Notes under the pieces: generated by a model
Seen by the model: only the letters and a program-made list of their open reading frames with translations
What the model was told of the DNA's origin: nothing
Databases searched by the model: none
Shown here: piece after piece, positions 31,958 to 43,739 of the stretch
Numbering within the stretch: the stretch's first letter is position 1
Layout: each line of letters starts with the position of its first letter
Made by a program: the position numbers and the translations under genes
Assembly: GCA_030770535.1 (NCBI GenBank)
Contig: JASVEC010000028.1
Span: 248,001-312,000, forward strand
Direction of reading: 5' to 3'
Length of the DNA stretch: 64,000 nucleotides
From: Batkoa obscura
Taxonomy: Eukaryota > Entomophthoromycota > Entomophthoromycetes > Entomophthorales > Batkoaceae

Positions 31958-32955
31958 GTTTTATTTTATATATTAATACTAACTATTTATATTTATATTT
32001 ATATTTATATTAATTTTTAATCTATTTTTTATATTTAATTAGTGATTATAAATCTCAATTTGAATCTTTAAATATTTGGTATGAACATCGGTTAATTGAT
32101 GATTTAGTTGCCTTTGCTTTAAAATCTAATGGTGGTTTTGTTTGGGCGGCTAAAAATTATGATGGGTAAAAAAAAGATTGATTTTAATATTCTATTACAT
32201 TTATTAATTAATATTAATTTTATTTAGTGATGTACAAGTAAATACAAAATATAGAATTAATTGAAATTTAAAGTTTATTAATGAATTTTTTTTAAATTAT
32301 TTAGTCTGATATTTTAGCTCAAGGTAATTAATTTAATTAATACTAATTAATATTATATTATATTATATTATATTCATTAATTTATAATTTAGGTTTTGGT
32401 TCCCTTGGTTTAATGACTAGTTATTTGATTTCACCTGATGGTAAAACCATGGAAACTGAAGCTGCTCATGGTGATTTTAATAATTTTATTTTTATTAATT
32501 ATATTCGTTAATATTCTATTATAGGTACTGTTACCCGTCATTACAGAGAACATCAAAAAGTAAGTTTATATTTTAACTTAACCTTTTCTCTTCAATTAAC
32601 TAAAACTTTAATTTTTTCTTTTTCTTTAGGGTAATGAAACCAGTACCAACTCTATTGCTTCTATTTTTGCATGGACTCGAGGATTAGCTCATCGAGCTAA
32701 ATTAGATAATAATTCTAAATTATTACAATTTAGTAATAATTTAGAAAAAGCTACTTTAGATACCGTAGATGTAGATGGTAAAATGACTAAAGATTTAGCA
32801 TTAGCTATTCATGGGGATAAGTAAATATTTTTTGAGTAAAGCTAAGGTGAAGAGATATTAATTGATTATTTATTAGGTTGAATAGAAGCCATTATGTTAA
32901 TACAGAAGAATTTTTAAATCTTGTAGCTCAAAGGGTTAAAAAGGAGTTGAATTAA
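30654..32955 (+). CDS. Mitochondrial NADP-dependent isocitrate dehydrogenase (15 exons)
   Basis: Fourteen short introns can be removed with frame kept, giving about 425 aa. It oxidatively decarboxylates isocitrate to 2-oxoglutarate, making NADPH. The first 20 residues ([20 protein letters not shown]) are basic and hydroxylated, a likely mitochondrial presequence. Diagnostic blocks: [121 protein letters not shown] and [19 protein letters not shown]. The substrate-binding Ser/Asn and Arg residues of the SPNGTIRN loop are present. Introns split the gene into exons as short as 10 nt (32228-32237). One intron carries a TTA/TTG microsatellite (31881-31957). It matches the dimeric eukaryotic NADP-IDH class rather than NAD-IDH. 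Confidence 0.92.
31881..31957 (+). repeat. TTA/TTG microsatellite in an IDH intron
   Basis: Imperfect trinucleotide run, ATT/GTT units, inside the intron between the exons coding QQIYE and SDYKS. Likely length-variable. Confidence 0.9.
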
Positions 32956-33387
32956 TTGGGGACAGATTTTTGATGATATTGAAATAAAGGAAGAATTTTA
33001 AATTATTTTTATTTTATTTTATTTTATTTTATTTTACTTTTGTTACATTCTTTAAATATATAAATCATAGTTTCTAAACTATTAAATAATCATTTGTAAC
33101 TTAATACTATTGTAAATACATTATTACTTTATGTTATAATAACATTGAAATCAACCGATTTGGACCTGAATTTTATATTTTGAATTTCTCCTTAAAAGTA
33201 AGAGATAATTATCCTATTGATTTAATTGGTTAATTTTGACCATGTCAACACATTAAGAAGTGGCTTAAAGACAATTTTTAAATTTAAAAAAAATAATACT
33301 ATTTTATAAAATCAAAAGAAAGTAAATTCAAACAAAACAATCAATTTAAATATAAACTAATTTAAGTCATTAGATAATACATAAAAA
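32956..33387. other. Intergenic
   Basis: A 430-bp gap with a TTTTA pentanucleotide run at about 33005-33037 just after the IDH stop, followed by the twinfilin promoter region. Confidence 0.5.
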
Positions 33388-35295
33388 ATGACTAGTTTAA
33401 GAAGTGGAATATTAATCTCTCCCCAATTAGATACCTTTATACGTGAAGAACGTTCAAAAGATACTTCTTCAGTTCATCTAATCCAAATCAAAGTCACTGA
33501 TTCCACTCTAGTCCTAGATACCTTTTCTGAAGGTTCGATCCCCATCACTATGACCACTTTCATTGATTCCATAGCTCCTAAAGAAGCACGTTTCTATTTC
33601 TTACGAGTAAGTAAAGATCAATGGTGTTTTGTATCCTATATCCCTGATGGTACAGTTAAAATAAAAGAAAGAATGTTGTATGCGAGTTCAAAACAACAAT
33701 TAAAAGATTTATTTGGCAGTAAGTTTATTTTATCGGATCACCATTTTACAAGTGTTTTGGAGATTAAGTCTTCTGGGGAGTATTTAAGTAGAGTATTGGG
33801 ACCAGCGAGTGGGGGTATAAAGGGAGGAAATAAGTTAGCTGATAGAATGAAAAATTTAAAAGTTACAGGGGAAGAAAGGAAGGCCCTTTTATCTAAAGTG
33901 GAATTAAGTAGGGAAGAAGCGGTAAGTTTTTAGTAATTTTATAGTAATTTTTATAGTAATATTTCACTTTTGAAATAAATATTGATATTTCATTTTTTTA
34001 TGCTAATTAGAGAGAACAAGAAGATACTGCAAGAGAGGAAATTGCTAAAGCCTTATTAAATAGAGGAAATGAAGGTGGTAATCAACCCAATTTAGCTACA
34101 TTTAATTCAGGTGGATTTCATCAAGTGGCTATACCATTATTCGAGAATACTAAACAAAGTATTCGAAAGTTAGGTTTGGGTGAATTGGCTTGGATTGAAA
34201 TGGTAATTTTCATTTTTTTTATAGTGTTAATAAGAAATAGAATAATATGAGTTTAATATGAATTGATTTAATATTAATTTATTGAATTTAATTAGGCTGT
34301 TACAGATAAAAAAGATGGAATTGAAGTAATCTCTGAAAAAAATAATGATCAAATTCAATTTTGGAAAAAAGAAAGTTTAATCCCATTTCCTGAACATAAC
34401 GAACCTAGATTTTATCTAACGGTTACTGGAGAACAATATCCAAAAGAAGTTGAAAAGAAAGAAATATCTAGAAATATAAAACCTTCAACAATGAAACAAC
34501 ATACTTGGCCTATTGTAAATGAAAATAATAAAATTACGGATGAAGAATTTAAAGATAATGATAAAGAAAAGGAAGAGGATAGTAAAAGTGATAAAGGAGA
34601 AATGGAAAGTCCAATTGAAGAAAAAGATGGATTAGTTGAAGAAAATAATAATAATAATGAAGAGCAAGAACAAGAACAAGAAGTAGTAGAAGAACAAGAA
34701 GTAAAAAGTAAGATTCGTACAGATCTTACATATGGTAACTATTTATTCATTGTTATTATTATTATTATATATTTGTCTTTTATTATTAATTTATAGTACT
34801 TATTTATTCTTGTCCGCCAACTTCACCACCAAGGTTAAGAATGGTATATTCGACTACTGTAGCTCAATTAATTACACAAATTCAAAAAGAAGACATACCG
34901 TTAAATTATAAGGTAAATATAATATTATGATAATTATAATAATAATATTTATTGATTTAATTTACATTTTTCCTTAATATTAGATTGAATTATTTGATAG
35001 TATACCAAAATTTCAACAAAAATATCAACTTTTGTACGATAAAATTAATAATAAAGAAAGTGGAGGAGTATTTAAATTGGATACTAAATTATCTTTATCT
35101 CATTTAGTTCATTCTTCTCATCAACAACATAAATTAGATATTAAAAGAGATCAAGAATTTGAAAATTTAAGACCTAAATTTGGTAAGGGATTAGCAGCCA
35201 ATAATGGTCCACATCCATTATTTGGTGGAATAGCATTGGCCGGGATGACTAATGATAGGAATCAAGCGAAAAATGATTTGTTTGAGAGGAAATAA
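33388..35295 (+). CDS. Twinfilin with an acidic insert (5 exons)
   Basis: Exons 33388-33921, 34011-34202, 34296-34734, 34797-34912 and 34984-35295 give 530 aa in frame. Two ADF-homology domains bind actin monomers. Domain one covers about 1-140: GILISPQLDTFIREE, then VKIKERMLYASSKQQLKDLF. A linker (LSREEAREQEDTAREEIAKA) leads to domain two, starting FHQVAIPLFENTKQSIRKLG and resuming at LTYVLIYSCPPTSPPRLRMV. Between them lies an insert of roughly 75 residues, very acidic and Asn/Gln-rich (KEKEEDSKSDKGEMESPIEE, EEQEQEQEVVEEQEV). Most twinfilins are 320-350 aa, so this insert and a longer tail explain the size. The C-terminal tail (RPKFGKGLAANNGPHPLFGG) should bind capping protein and phosphoinositides. 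Confidence 0.85.
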
Positions 35296-36344
35296 ATTAA
35301 GTGAGGATGTTTAATTGAAATAAAGCGTTAAAGTTTTTTTGGTTTTATGTGATTTGAGTTTGTGTTGGACTTTGAGCTTATTTAATATTTAGTTATTATA
35401 GTTTAATTTAGAGAATTTAAAAGTTTTAAAGTTTTAAGATAAGATTATTGACAATTTAATGTTTAAATGCTAATCCTTTTTAAACAAACAAACGCAAAGC
35501 ATTTTGAATAAAAAATAACCTTAAACCGATACAATATAATAATAGTATAGAATATCGGTTTTAATTTACAAATTATATCATAAGTAAAATTAATAAATCA
35601 TTAAATTATGAATTGATAATTTAATTCAAGTTATAAATAAAATAAAAAGATACTGAATAATTGAGTAATCTCAAATAAATCAATTGTTTAAATGCTATAA
35701 AATGATTCATTTTTAATATATTAAAATCAACAATTAAATTTTAAATTTTAAATAATAAGGTACTAGAACTTTAAATTTGATTTATTCTTAAATTAATTTT
35801 TATTAAATCTTACATTAAATTTAGTTATGGTGTAAGATGACCCCAATATTGGTAAAGAATATAATATTAATATTAATCTTCTTAAATGCTAATATAGTTG
35901 TTTATTTAATATTTTATTTTTAATATTCAAACATTTTCTAAATGATAATTTAATAAATGCAATTCTGTTAAATCATAAAAATGAATAAACATTTTATTTT
36001 TTTAGTTAGAACTAAAAATAAAAACTCAAGATTTCATTGAGTTACTAATAAAATTGAACCCTTTTCATCTGATAAAGTTTTATAAAAATGAAATCTAACA
36101 CTTGGCAAATTAAGCTTTAATAGAGATATAAGACTCAAATCAATCCAATTTATTCACATGATTTCTACTATCCATCCATAATTAAAAACTTGAACAAAAT
36201 GTTAAAAAACTTGCAAATTTCGAAGCCCAAATTAGTAAGCTATAAAAGTAAAGCAATAAATGTAAAATTCTCGAATCCCGATTGGAATTTTTTTATACTC
36301 ATTTGCTTTACACTTAATATCCCAATCTAATTCCCCTTAAAAAA
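35296..36344. other. Intergenic
   Basis: A 1-kb AT-rich gap between two plus-strand genes. No repeat family or open frame was recognised. The GCH1 promoter presumably lies in the last 200 bases. Confidence 0.5.
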
Positions 36345-37563
36345 ATGGCATTAAATTCAATCAATACTACTACTGTCAATGGTGAACTCATAAAAGAAAA
36401 TAAAAAACCAGAGTTCGATTTTGGTAGTTCGGGTACCACTAGTGATGCTGAAATCAATGAAGTTAACGGACAATTCAACAAATTAGATTTAAATAAAAGT
36501 TTACAACCACATAGTATGTTAAGAGTTAACTCTGCTGTAGATTTAGATGGTTTATCATGGCCTAGTAAGTGATTGTTATTCTCAATTGTTTAATTGTTTA
36601 AAATTAGTAACTAACAAGAAAAATATGTTTGTTTTTGTATTTTCTTTACTAAAATTTTGTTTCAATAGGTAAAGGTACACGTCAAAGAAGTAATGAAACA
36701 GAAGAACAAAAACAAAAGCGATTAAACAAATTAGCTGAAGCTGTTAAAACCATGTTAGAATGTGTTGGTGAAGATCCAGAAAGAGAAGGTATATTAAAAA
36801 CACCAATGAGATATGCTAAAGCTATGTTGTTCTTTACTAAAGGTTATGAACAGAATATTAAAGGTAATTGTTATAAAGTTTGAGCACTAAAAAACTATTC
36901 TAATAAATTTTATATATAGATTTAATTAATGATGCTATGTTTAATGAAGGTAAAAGAGAGTTTATTATTTATTGTTATTTTAATTTAACTTTTAATCTTA
37001 ATTTTGTTATTTAGATCATGAAGAAATGGTAATTGTAAAAAACATTGATATATTTTCTTTATGTGAACATCATTTAGTACCATTTACTGGAAAGGTAATA
37101 ACCTATTTTTATTAATCAATAATACACTCAATCTAATAATAATAATATAGATCTCAATAGGTTATTTACCTAATGGAAAAGTATTAGGATTAAGTAAATT
37201 AGCTCGTATAGCAGAAATGTTTTCACGTCGATTACAAGTACAAGAAAGGTTAACTCGTCAAATTGCCGAAGCTTTAGATGAAATTCTTAAACCTCAAGGG
37301 GTGGCTGTTGTTATGGAATCTAGGTAAGTTAATCTCTTTCTTTTTTATATCTTACTATTATCACAATGATCGTAATTTGAAATTTGTTGATTTAATTCAT
37401 CTTATTAATTATTAATTAACATTCTATTTAATATAGTCATCTTTGTATGGTAATGAGAGGAGTACAAAAACCAGGATCTTCAACAGTTACTTCTTGTATG
37501 TTAGGTCAATTTCGTAAAGATCCAAAAACAAGGGAAGAATTTTTATCCCTTATTAAACATTAG
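36345..37563 (+). CDS. GTP cyclohydrolase I (6 exons)
   Basis: Exons 36345-36564, 36669-36863, 36920-36949, 37015-37094, 37151-37323 and 37437-37563 give 274 aa in frame. The enzyme converts GTP to dihydroneopterin triphosphate, the first step of folate (and tetrahydrobiopterin) synthesis in the cytosol. A 75-residue low-complexity leader precedes the catalytic domain, which opens [20 protein letters not shown] and [12 protein letters not shown]. Zinc and active-site residues sit in [34 protein letters not shown] and [19 protein letters not shown]. The C-terminus ([10 protein letters not shown]) is standard. The third exon is only 30 nt. All catalytic residues are intact. Confidence 0.94.
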
Positions 37564-37788
37564 AGTTATAATATTATCAATCAATTTAATTGTTTTATTT
37601 CTGTTATATTCAAATACCAATAACATTCAATTATTCATTTTTCAAATATATAAATAAGAAGGATAGGTTTTAGAGTTTTATTAAGCTAATAAAAATATAA
37701 GATTTATAAAAAAAAGGAATCTACATTTTATAAAGTAATTATTATATTTTCTTATTTATATTAATTTATATTCATACAAAATTTATAT

Positions 37789-39370
37789 TTAATAAATAAC
37801 TACTTTATCCCCACCTGCCAAAAAAAACCAAAAAACAGCACCCAAGGATCGAATAAATGCAGCTAACCCAAAAATAGAGCCCCAACCATAATTGTTTTCT
37901 AGCATCCAACCAGTTAAATAAACAGCTAATTGACCGGGTAATGTAGCAAATGTATTACCCAAAGCAAAAATTAAACCTGCATGATTAGGCGCAATATCAT
38001 GTTGATTAGTAGATAAAGAAGCTAGGGTTAAACCTGATAATCCCATTGTTAAAGTTAACATTAACAAAGCCATATTAATGTTTTTATCTTGATAGATGGT
38101 TAAGATCATAAAAATAGAAGGGCCTAACATACCGATTATTTGAAACCAAAGTCGAAGTTTGGAAACTGGAATATTTTTTGATTTTTGTAAATAATCCGAA
38201 TAAAACCCTGCACAAATACCTAGAATTCCTTGAGCAGCATAAGGTAATGCTATGAAAGATAGGGAAGTTATTATTTAATTTGATAGAAAATAACGAATAG
38301 AAAATAAATTACCTGAATAAACCCCTAATTCTGTTATTTCTTTTTGAAATGTTTGTTGAAAATAAGTAGGTAACCAATTAATTAAGATATAAAAAGACCA
38401 TGAGGAACAGAATTGATTAGTTAATATAGCCCATACTTCTTTACTTGTAAATATTTTTATCCATGGAGCGGAGATTATATCTTGATAGAATAAATGGAAG
38501 ACACTTTTATTTACAGTCACAGTTTCTTCATTGCTTTCCTATAGGTATTTTAAATAAGAGTAATAAATTCAAATTAATTAAATTTACTAAACTTTGATAA
38601 TCTTCATAAATCCTACTCTCAGGTTGACTTTTACCAGAATAAAACCAAATCAAAGTCCATACTAAACTCATCATACCAAAACAATAAAATATCCATTTCC
38701 AATTTTCTTCTGTTGCTAAAGGTGCAGCTATTAAAGCAGCTAATGGTGAACCTGCATAAGAAAAGGAAGTTAATATTGATACGGCTGTTGATCGTTGGTT
38801 TTTTAATACCCACTTTGATATGATGGAATGAGAAGCTGGGAAAGATACACCTGATTACAGCGGTTAGAAAGAGGCTATTGTAAATGTAAAAATAGATAAT
38901 AATTGATTACCTTCTCCTAAACCTAATAAGATTCGAATTAAACACAATCCGCCCACACCCCGACTGGAAAATAATGGGGTGATTAAAGTGAATATGGTCC
39001 ATGACAAACCAGCTTTAAAATAATAAGAAAAAAAGTATCTAAAAAGATAATAAATTACTACTTACCAAAAATTAAGATAGATTTACCACCATATTTATCT
39101 GCCAAAATACCACCCAATATTTGAGTAACAATATAACCATAAAAAAAAGAACTTAATATTAAACCTTGTTCAGATAAGTTCCAATGAAATTGTTTTGCCA
39201 TTGGGATAATGGCTAAAGCTAAATTGGAACGATCTATTTTTTCATTTATTCATTTGTTTTTTTATAATATAATTACAGGTTTACTCTATACCTGCATAAC
39301 TGATTAATAGTCCTATAGATAATAGTAGGATGATTGTAAATTGTTGTTTAGTTAAGGTAGTGTTTAGCAT
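37789..39370 (-). CDS. MFS transporter, SLC17/anion-symporter type (6 exons)
   Basis: Exons 39370-39292, 39233-39066, 39012-38911, 38850-38588, 38538-38313 and 38249-37789 give 432 aa in frame. About 12 membrane helices. Family marks: SYADRSNLALAIIPMAKQF after helix one, SSFFYGYIVTQILGGILADK in the helix 2-3 region with GGILADKYGGK as the MFS loop, LIRILLGLGEGVSFPASHSI in helix 4-5, and NQHDIAPNHAGLIFALGNTF late in the chain. These are characteristic of the anion:cation symporter group (sialin, vesicular glutamate and plant PHT4 carriers). The substrate, an organic anion or phosphate, cannot be fixed from sequence. The short N-terminus lacks a long cytosolic tail. The start lies inside a repeated 40-bp segment. 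Confidence 0.85.
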
Positions 39371-39821
39371 TGAGAAATGAGTATTCTTGAGTAGATGCTA
39401 GTGGATTTTAGTTGAAAGTTTAAAGTGACTGTTGATTCAATTGGCTCCTCTTTTTGGAAGGAATTTTTTATTTGAAATTTTAATCTTTGAAAAAATAGCT
39501 AATCAGATTATTAGTATTTTGGATTTTAAATAAATGTAATTTTAAGCAAAGAATTAAAATTTAAATTTTTTTACAAAATGGAACAAATATTATGATTTTG
39601 TTTATAATTAATAATTTGAATGTTTAAAATTTTTTATATTTATTATTTTTTTAATACTTTTTTAAAAATTTGCTTCGTAAAAAAAATTTCATTTATTAAA
39701 AATCCAAAATACTAATAATCTGATTGGCTGTTTTTCCAAAGATTAAAATTTCAAATAAAAAATTCTTGCAAAAGAGGACATCAAGGAATGAGTGTTTTTG
39801 GGTAAATACTAGTGCATTTTT
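39371..39821. mobile_element. Foldback element with 90-bp inverted arms, flanked by direct repeats
   Basis: Arms at 39446-39536 and 39690-39778 are inverted copies of each other with few differences (TTTGAAATTTTAATCTTTGA on the left is mirrored on the right), around a 150-bp AT-rich centre. Outside the arms, 39373-39412 and 39784-39825 are imperfect direct repeats (AATGAGTATTCTTGAGTAGA versus AATGAGTGTTTTTGGGTAAA). The element lies immediately upstream of the MFS start codon, so it must include that gene's promoter. Confidence 0.65.
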
Positions 39822-40262
39822 TTAGTTTATTTGCCTTTTCTCAACCTTTATCTTTAGCAATGATTGCTGTGTCTCGACTGAACCAATAAAGAATTTACCC
39901 TCCAGGATTGTCATGTCAATCAGGTTATAAAGCTCTTTCTTCTCGCCCTTGAAATAAGCTGTTATGTGCTCCTTCTTGCTATCGTCTTTGTAAAAGCACC
40001 ACTTTCCATGATCAATTAAACCATTGTGAACTGAGTATTTTACATACTTCAACTCTTCATTTGGAATAATGTGTTTATAAAACATTTCACTAATTTTTAA
40101 GTCTGAGTTCACCTTTTTAATAACCTTTTGGTTTGTTTCCTTAAAGTTTGAGAAACTAAAGTTATACAATAGGCATAATACAAAAAGTAAAGTCAATTTA
40201 TCACTTTTGTTTGTATTCTTTTTAACAAGTTGAAAAACAAAAATAAAAGTAATTGCAGACAT
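39822..40262 (-). CDS. Small, possibly secreted protein of unknown function
   Basis: 146 aa. The N-terminus has two hydrophobic stretches (MSAITFIFVFQLV and KLTLLFVLCLLYNFSFS) separated by a polar run. Either it is a membrane anchor pair or the true start lies further in, or an intron removes part of the leader. The mature part reads HNGLIDHGKWCFYKDDSKKE, then HITAYFKGEKKELYNLIDMT and GKFFIGSVETQQ. A Trp-Cys strand, charged helix and G-K-F strand recall the central part of the lysine-rich secreted protein at 9465, but too weakly to claim homology. Stop and start lie in repeated sequence, so a decayed gene is possible. Confidence 0.45.
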   Translation of the reverse strand: MSAITFIFVFQLVKKNTNKSDKLTLLFVLCLLYNFSFSNFKETNQKVIKKVNSDLKISEMFYKHIIPNEELKYVKYSVHNGLIDHGKWCFYKDDSKKEHITAYFKGEKKELYNLIDMTILEGKFFIGSVETQQSLLKIKVEKRQIN

Positions 40263-41146
40263 TCCACTATAGTAGTTTAGACTTGTTAAATGGCTAATGG
40301 ATTTTAGTTGTAAAACTTTCTATGTTAATATGGAAAGTTTTTTTATGAATAACGTTACAAATAAGATTATTAAATTTAACTTTGTATTTGAAAAATAAGA
40401 TGACGTTTATTAAATAATAATATTCAAAGTTATAGTGTTATGGATGATAGTCTAGGTTTTTCAGAAGCGGCTAAATAGAGCCAGAAGTATTATAATCAAT
40501 ATAATATTCATAAGGTTCAAATTATCAATATTGAGTTTTCATAGCCAGAATTTTTGAAGCGAATTCCGATTTTTGAGTTTAATTCAAATGAAATTTGATG
40601 GATTTTGAATCTGAGAATTGGCTAATTTCAGTTGAAAAGTTTAGTGACTGTTGATTTAATTGATTAGTTATAAAAATCATTGAAACAAATCAATTGTTAA
40701 TGCTCATCCTTATTGAGAAGTTGAGAGTTCGACTCTTCAGGAAAGTATCAGTTTGGACTTTGACAAGTACAACTTTGGATAGGATTTTTATTAGTTTGTC
40801 ATCTTGATACTTTCTAAAAGTTCTACATCTTATTATATAATGAACACATCATAGCTTCAAAAAAGCACTATATGGGGATGTGTTTTTTTGTTTAAGAATT
40901 TTACTAGCAATCTTTCCGCTCAAATAGGGTTAAAAAATGGAAAAAGTGATGAAACCAAAAAACATCCCCATATAAAAAAGTATAAATATAAAACAAAATA
41001 TAAAACAAAATATAAATTTCGAAGATTTATTAAGATTATGTATAGTAAATTCCTAAGAAAGCGTGTCTTAAGATTTAAAGTAAACTAATTATATTATGTT
41101 GATATATTAAAAATAGCTATATTCTTTGTACAAAAATGGTATCAAA
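40263..41146. other. Intergenic, with MITE and degenerate repeat copies
   Basis: The stretch 40604-40660 repeats 39397-39441 (GATTTTAGTTGAAA and GTGACTGTTGATT blocks). MITE copy 9 occupies 40873-40970. A plus-strand frame starting in the MITE is not considered a gene. Confidence 0.55.
40873..40970 (+). mobile_element. MITE copy 9
   Basis: One of the best-preserved copies. It is flanked by TA, begins TGGGGATGTGTTTTTTTG and ends AAAAAACATCCCCA. Interior TCTTTCCGCTCAAATAGGG. Confidence 0.93.
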
Positions 41147-43739
41147 TTATCCCCAAATCATTCTTGCAAGTATATAGGTAGTAGAACCTAAAAATCTTAC
41201 CACAGCTAATACTGCCACAGCCCAGAAAAGGAACACAAGATAACCATTAAACAAGCCAGGTATATCTTCTTTGAGTTTGAAAAGATCAGCCCAATTGATG
41301 TTAGTAACCAAAATAATTAAAAGTGCATTACTAAACATCCATGAAAGAAGCATTCGAGTACGGAATTGCTTGTTAGAATCTTCTCGTTTGGTTTTAGCAT
41401 CCCTCTTTTTAACTTCTTCTTTAGGTTTAATTTTGAGTTGTTGGATTAATTTCTCGTAATTTGCATTGATATCCACTTGCTCTGTAGGTACTACAACATT
41501 AGCTACCTCCACACCTTGTGCATTAGTCTTAGACTGCACTCCTACTGCACCATGATCGCCACCAGTATCTCCTTTAGTACCCCAACTTACATCATGGGTA
41601 TTACTAAAAGCGTAAACCATTAAAATATTTGTAAATGAAGGAAGCAAGAGAATGTATTGAAGGAAGGAAGTAAACATATGCCAAGGCTCGAAGAACATAA
41701 AGGAAGCAACGAAATAAACACCATAAGTGGAAGCCAAAGAGATAACGATATCACGGAAATTTGAATTATGTACTATTTCACTACCGATGTCTTTTGCTTT
41801 AATATCTTTAACAGCTAAAAAGATGGTCCAGCATGTTAAATACATGATTATTATCATAATTAAAGCAAAGAAGATAACAACTAGAGTATAGGATGATTTG
41901 TAACCTTGTGGTCTATTACCAAGGGAAAGTACAAAGATGATAATGATCGATACAAAATAAAAGTATCTCAAAACTGGAAATATTATATCACCTTGCCCTC
42001 CAAGTGGATCTAATCCTTGCTCTTTTAATAATCTACTAGCTCCGCCCGTATAATTTTTACCAATATAATAAAAGGTAAGGTAAAAGTTAGCCTATAAAAT
42101 GAAAATAAGTTTGTATATTGTTAAATTTTGAACTTTTGCTTACCAAAGTGAACCAACTGAAACACATATTTACAAAGTTATAAAAGAATTCAAACATGAG
42201 TAAAATTTTACGGAAAAAGGAATGAGAAGTGCCAAATAATTGATAGAAATGGAAAGTTGCAAAGAAAGCTGCAAAGAAGGATCCATTTAACCAACGACGA
42301 CGTTGAGAAATAAGTTCTGGAAGGGTATCTGGAACATCGGTTTCTGCTTTAGCAGACTAAATAATTTTTAATATAAAACTTATAATTATAAAGCAATAAT
42401 TTACCTTAACATATTTTAATACCCATTGACAATTACGTTTTGCAACCAATTCAAAACAAAGAATACGATCTTCAGCAAGATACATATTAGCGTCAAAGAT
42501 ACCACCAACTGGGTTATCACCATGCATCAGTTCACCCTTAAAATAAGAAGCGAGTGGACCAACACCCGCTGATGAATTAGTTAAGGCAGCATAACGATAT
42601 GCAGAGAAAGCACCAGGTAAAACAGAGATATAACCAAAAACGGATTCCAATGGTTTATCAAGGATATTACTCATTTTGTACTCGAAATTTTGGGTGGCAA
42701 TCAACGGATTTAATAATTTATGCCACCCTTTTCCAAGTTCCGCATAAATTTCTCCACAAGCACCTCCCAAATTTGGATTCCTATCAAAGGCTTTCCAAAG
42801 GTGATAGATGGAAGTTCCACTTGGCTTGGTACCCACATCGATCAATACACATACATTTGGGTTTATAAGGGGTCCAAATGCATTAAAGAACCAACGATGT
42901 GAGTTTAGTTTTTTGGCATTCTTTTCTTTAAGACAAAAAATGACTTGAACAGGTACAAGGCCAGAGTCAGCACCGCGGATATTTAAATCGGAGTCCACCA
43001 CAATTTGAGTAGTATACTCATAAATATGGGCGGTTGTTGGCTTCCCATTGACGGAGTATTGAGCAATACCATCTTGATAAACACCCATAGCTGCAAGTAC
43101 TGTTAATACTCTTTCATTAATTTTAGTACGACCATCGGATACAACACAAACAACTACTTTTTGCCAGCCATTATCACCCCAGGTACGGGAACGATTACGA
43201 CGACAAAGATGGGCAATATTTTTCATTACTGAAGTCATGGTTTTAGTAAACAAATTCTCGTCTTCATTATACATAGTTAATACAATAAATAACTCAGTAC
43301 TACGACCGTATAAAGCAGGACGTAAAGTAAACCTATCTTTTAAAAAATCATCTGGGTCACAAGTAGCAGCAGTATATCTCATATGAGTAAATTCTTCACC
43401 CTCTTTATAAAAAGCGTTTTGTAAAACGGGATCAGGAACACGGCAATCAAGAACTAAATTACCGGAAGTAAGTGCAACAGTTCTCATACTTTTACGTCTT
43501 CTAGCTTGATATTCTTGAAACTTTCTGGAGTTTGGTGGAGGCGCTTGGCTTACATCATAAAGCTGGTTAAGCCTATCTTCATCATGTACGGGAGAGGGTA
43601 TATCGAAACCCACATTCTTATTAGGATCCATTGAATTTAGAGGAATGGATTGATTGGAATCGGAACGATCTAAAAACTTTTCTTCTGTTGTATTATCAAA
43701 AGAAGAATTAAAGGGGTTCCCATTATTTTGGCCAGACAT
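41147..43739 (-). CDS. Chitin synthase, division 1 (class I-III type), 3 exons
   Basis: Exons 43739-42405, 42356-42144 and 42091-41147 give 830 aa in frame. It polymerises UDP-GlcNAc into chitin at the plasma membrane. A 90-residue polar leader is followed by the N-terminal chitin-synthase domain ([20 protein letters not shown]) and the GT2 core: [85 protein letters not shown] and [18 protein letters not shown] and QRRRW are the catalytic signatures. Seven or so membrane helices follow, with a charged loop ([20 protein letters not shown]) near the end. No myosin head or cytochrome b5 domain, so it is not class V-VII. Length is a little short of the usual 900-1000, owing to the short leader. 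Confidence 0.95.

Noticed and set aside
40888-41088. Plus-strand 66-aa frame
   Set aside because: It begins inside MITE copy 9 and continues through a Lys/Tyr simple repeat; no independent evidence of a gene.
42599-42902. Plus-strand frames inside chitin synthase
   Set aside because: Antisense shadows of a strongly conserved coding region.
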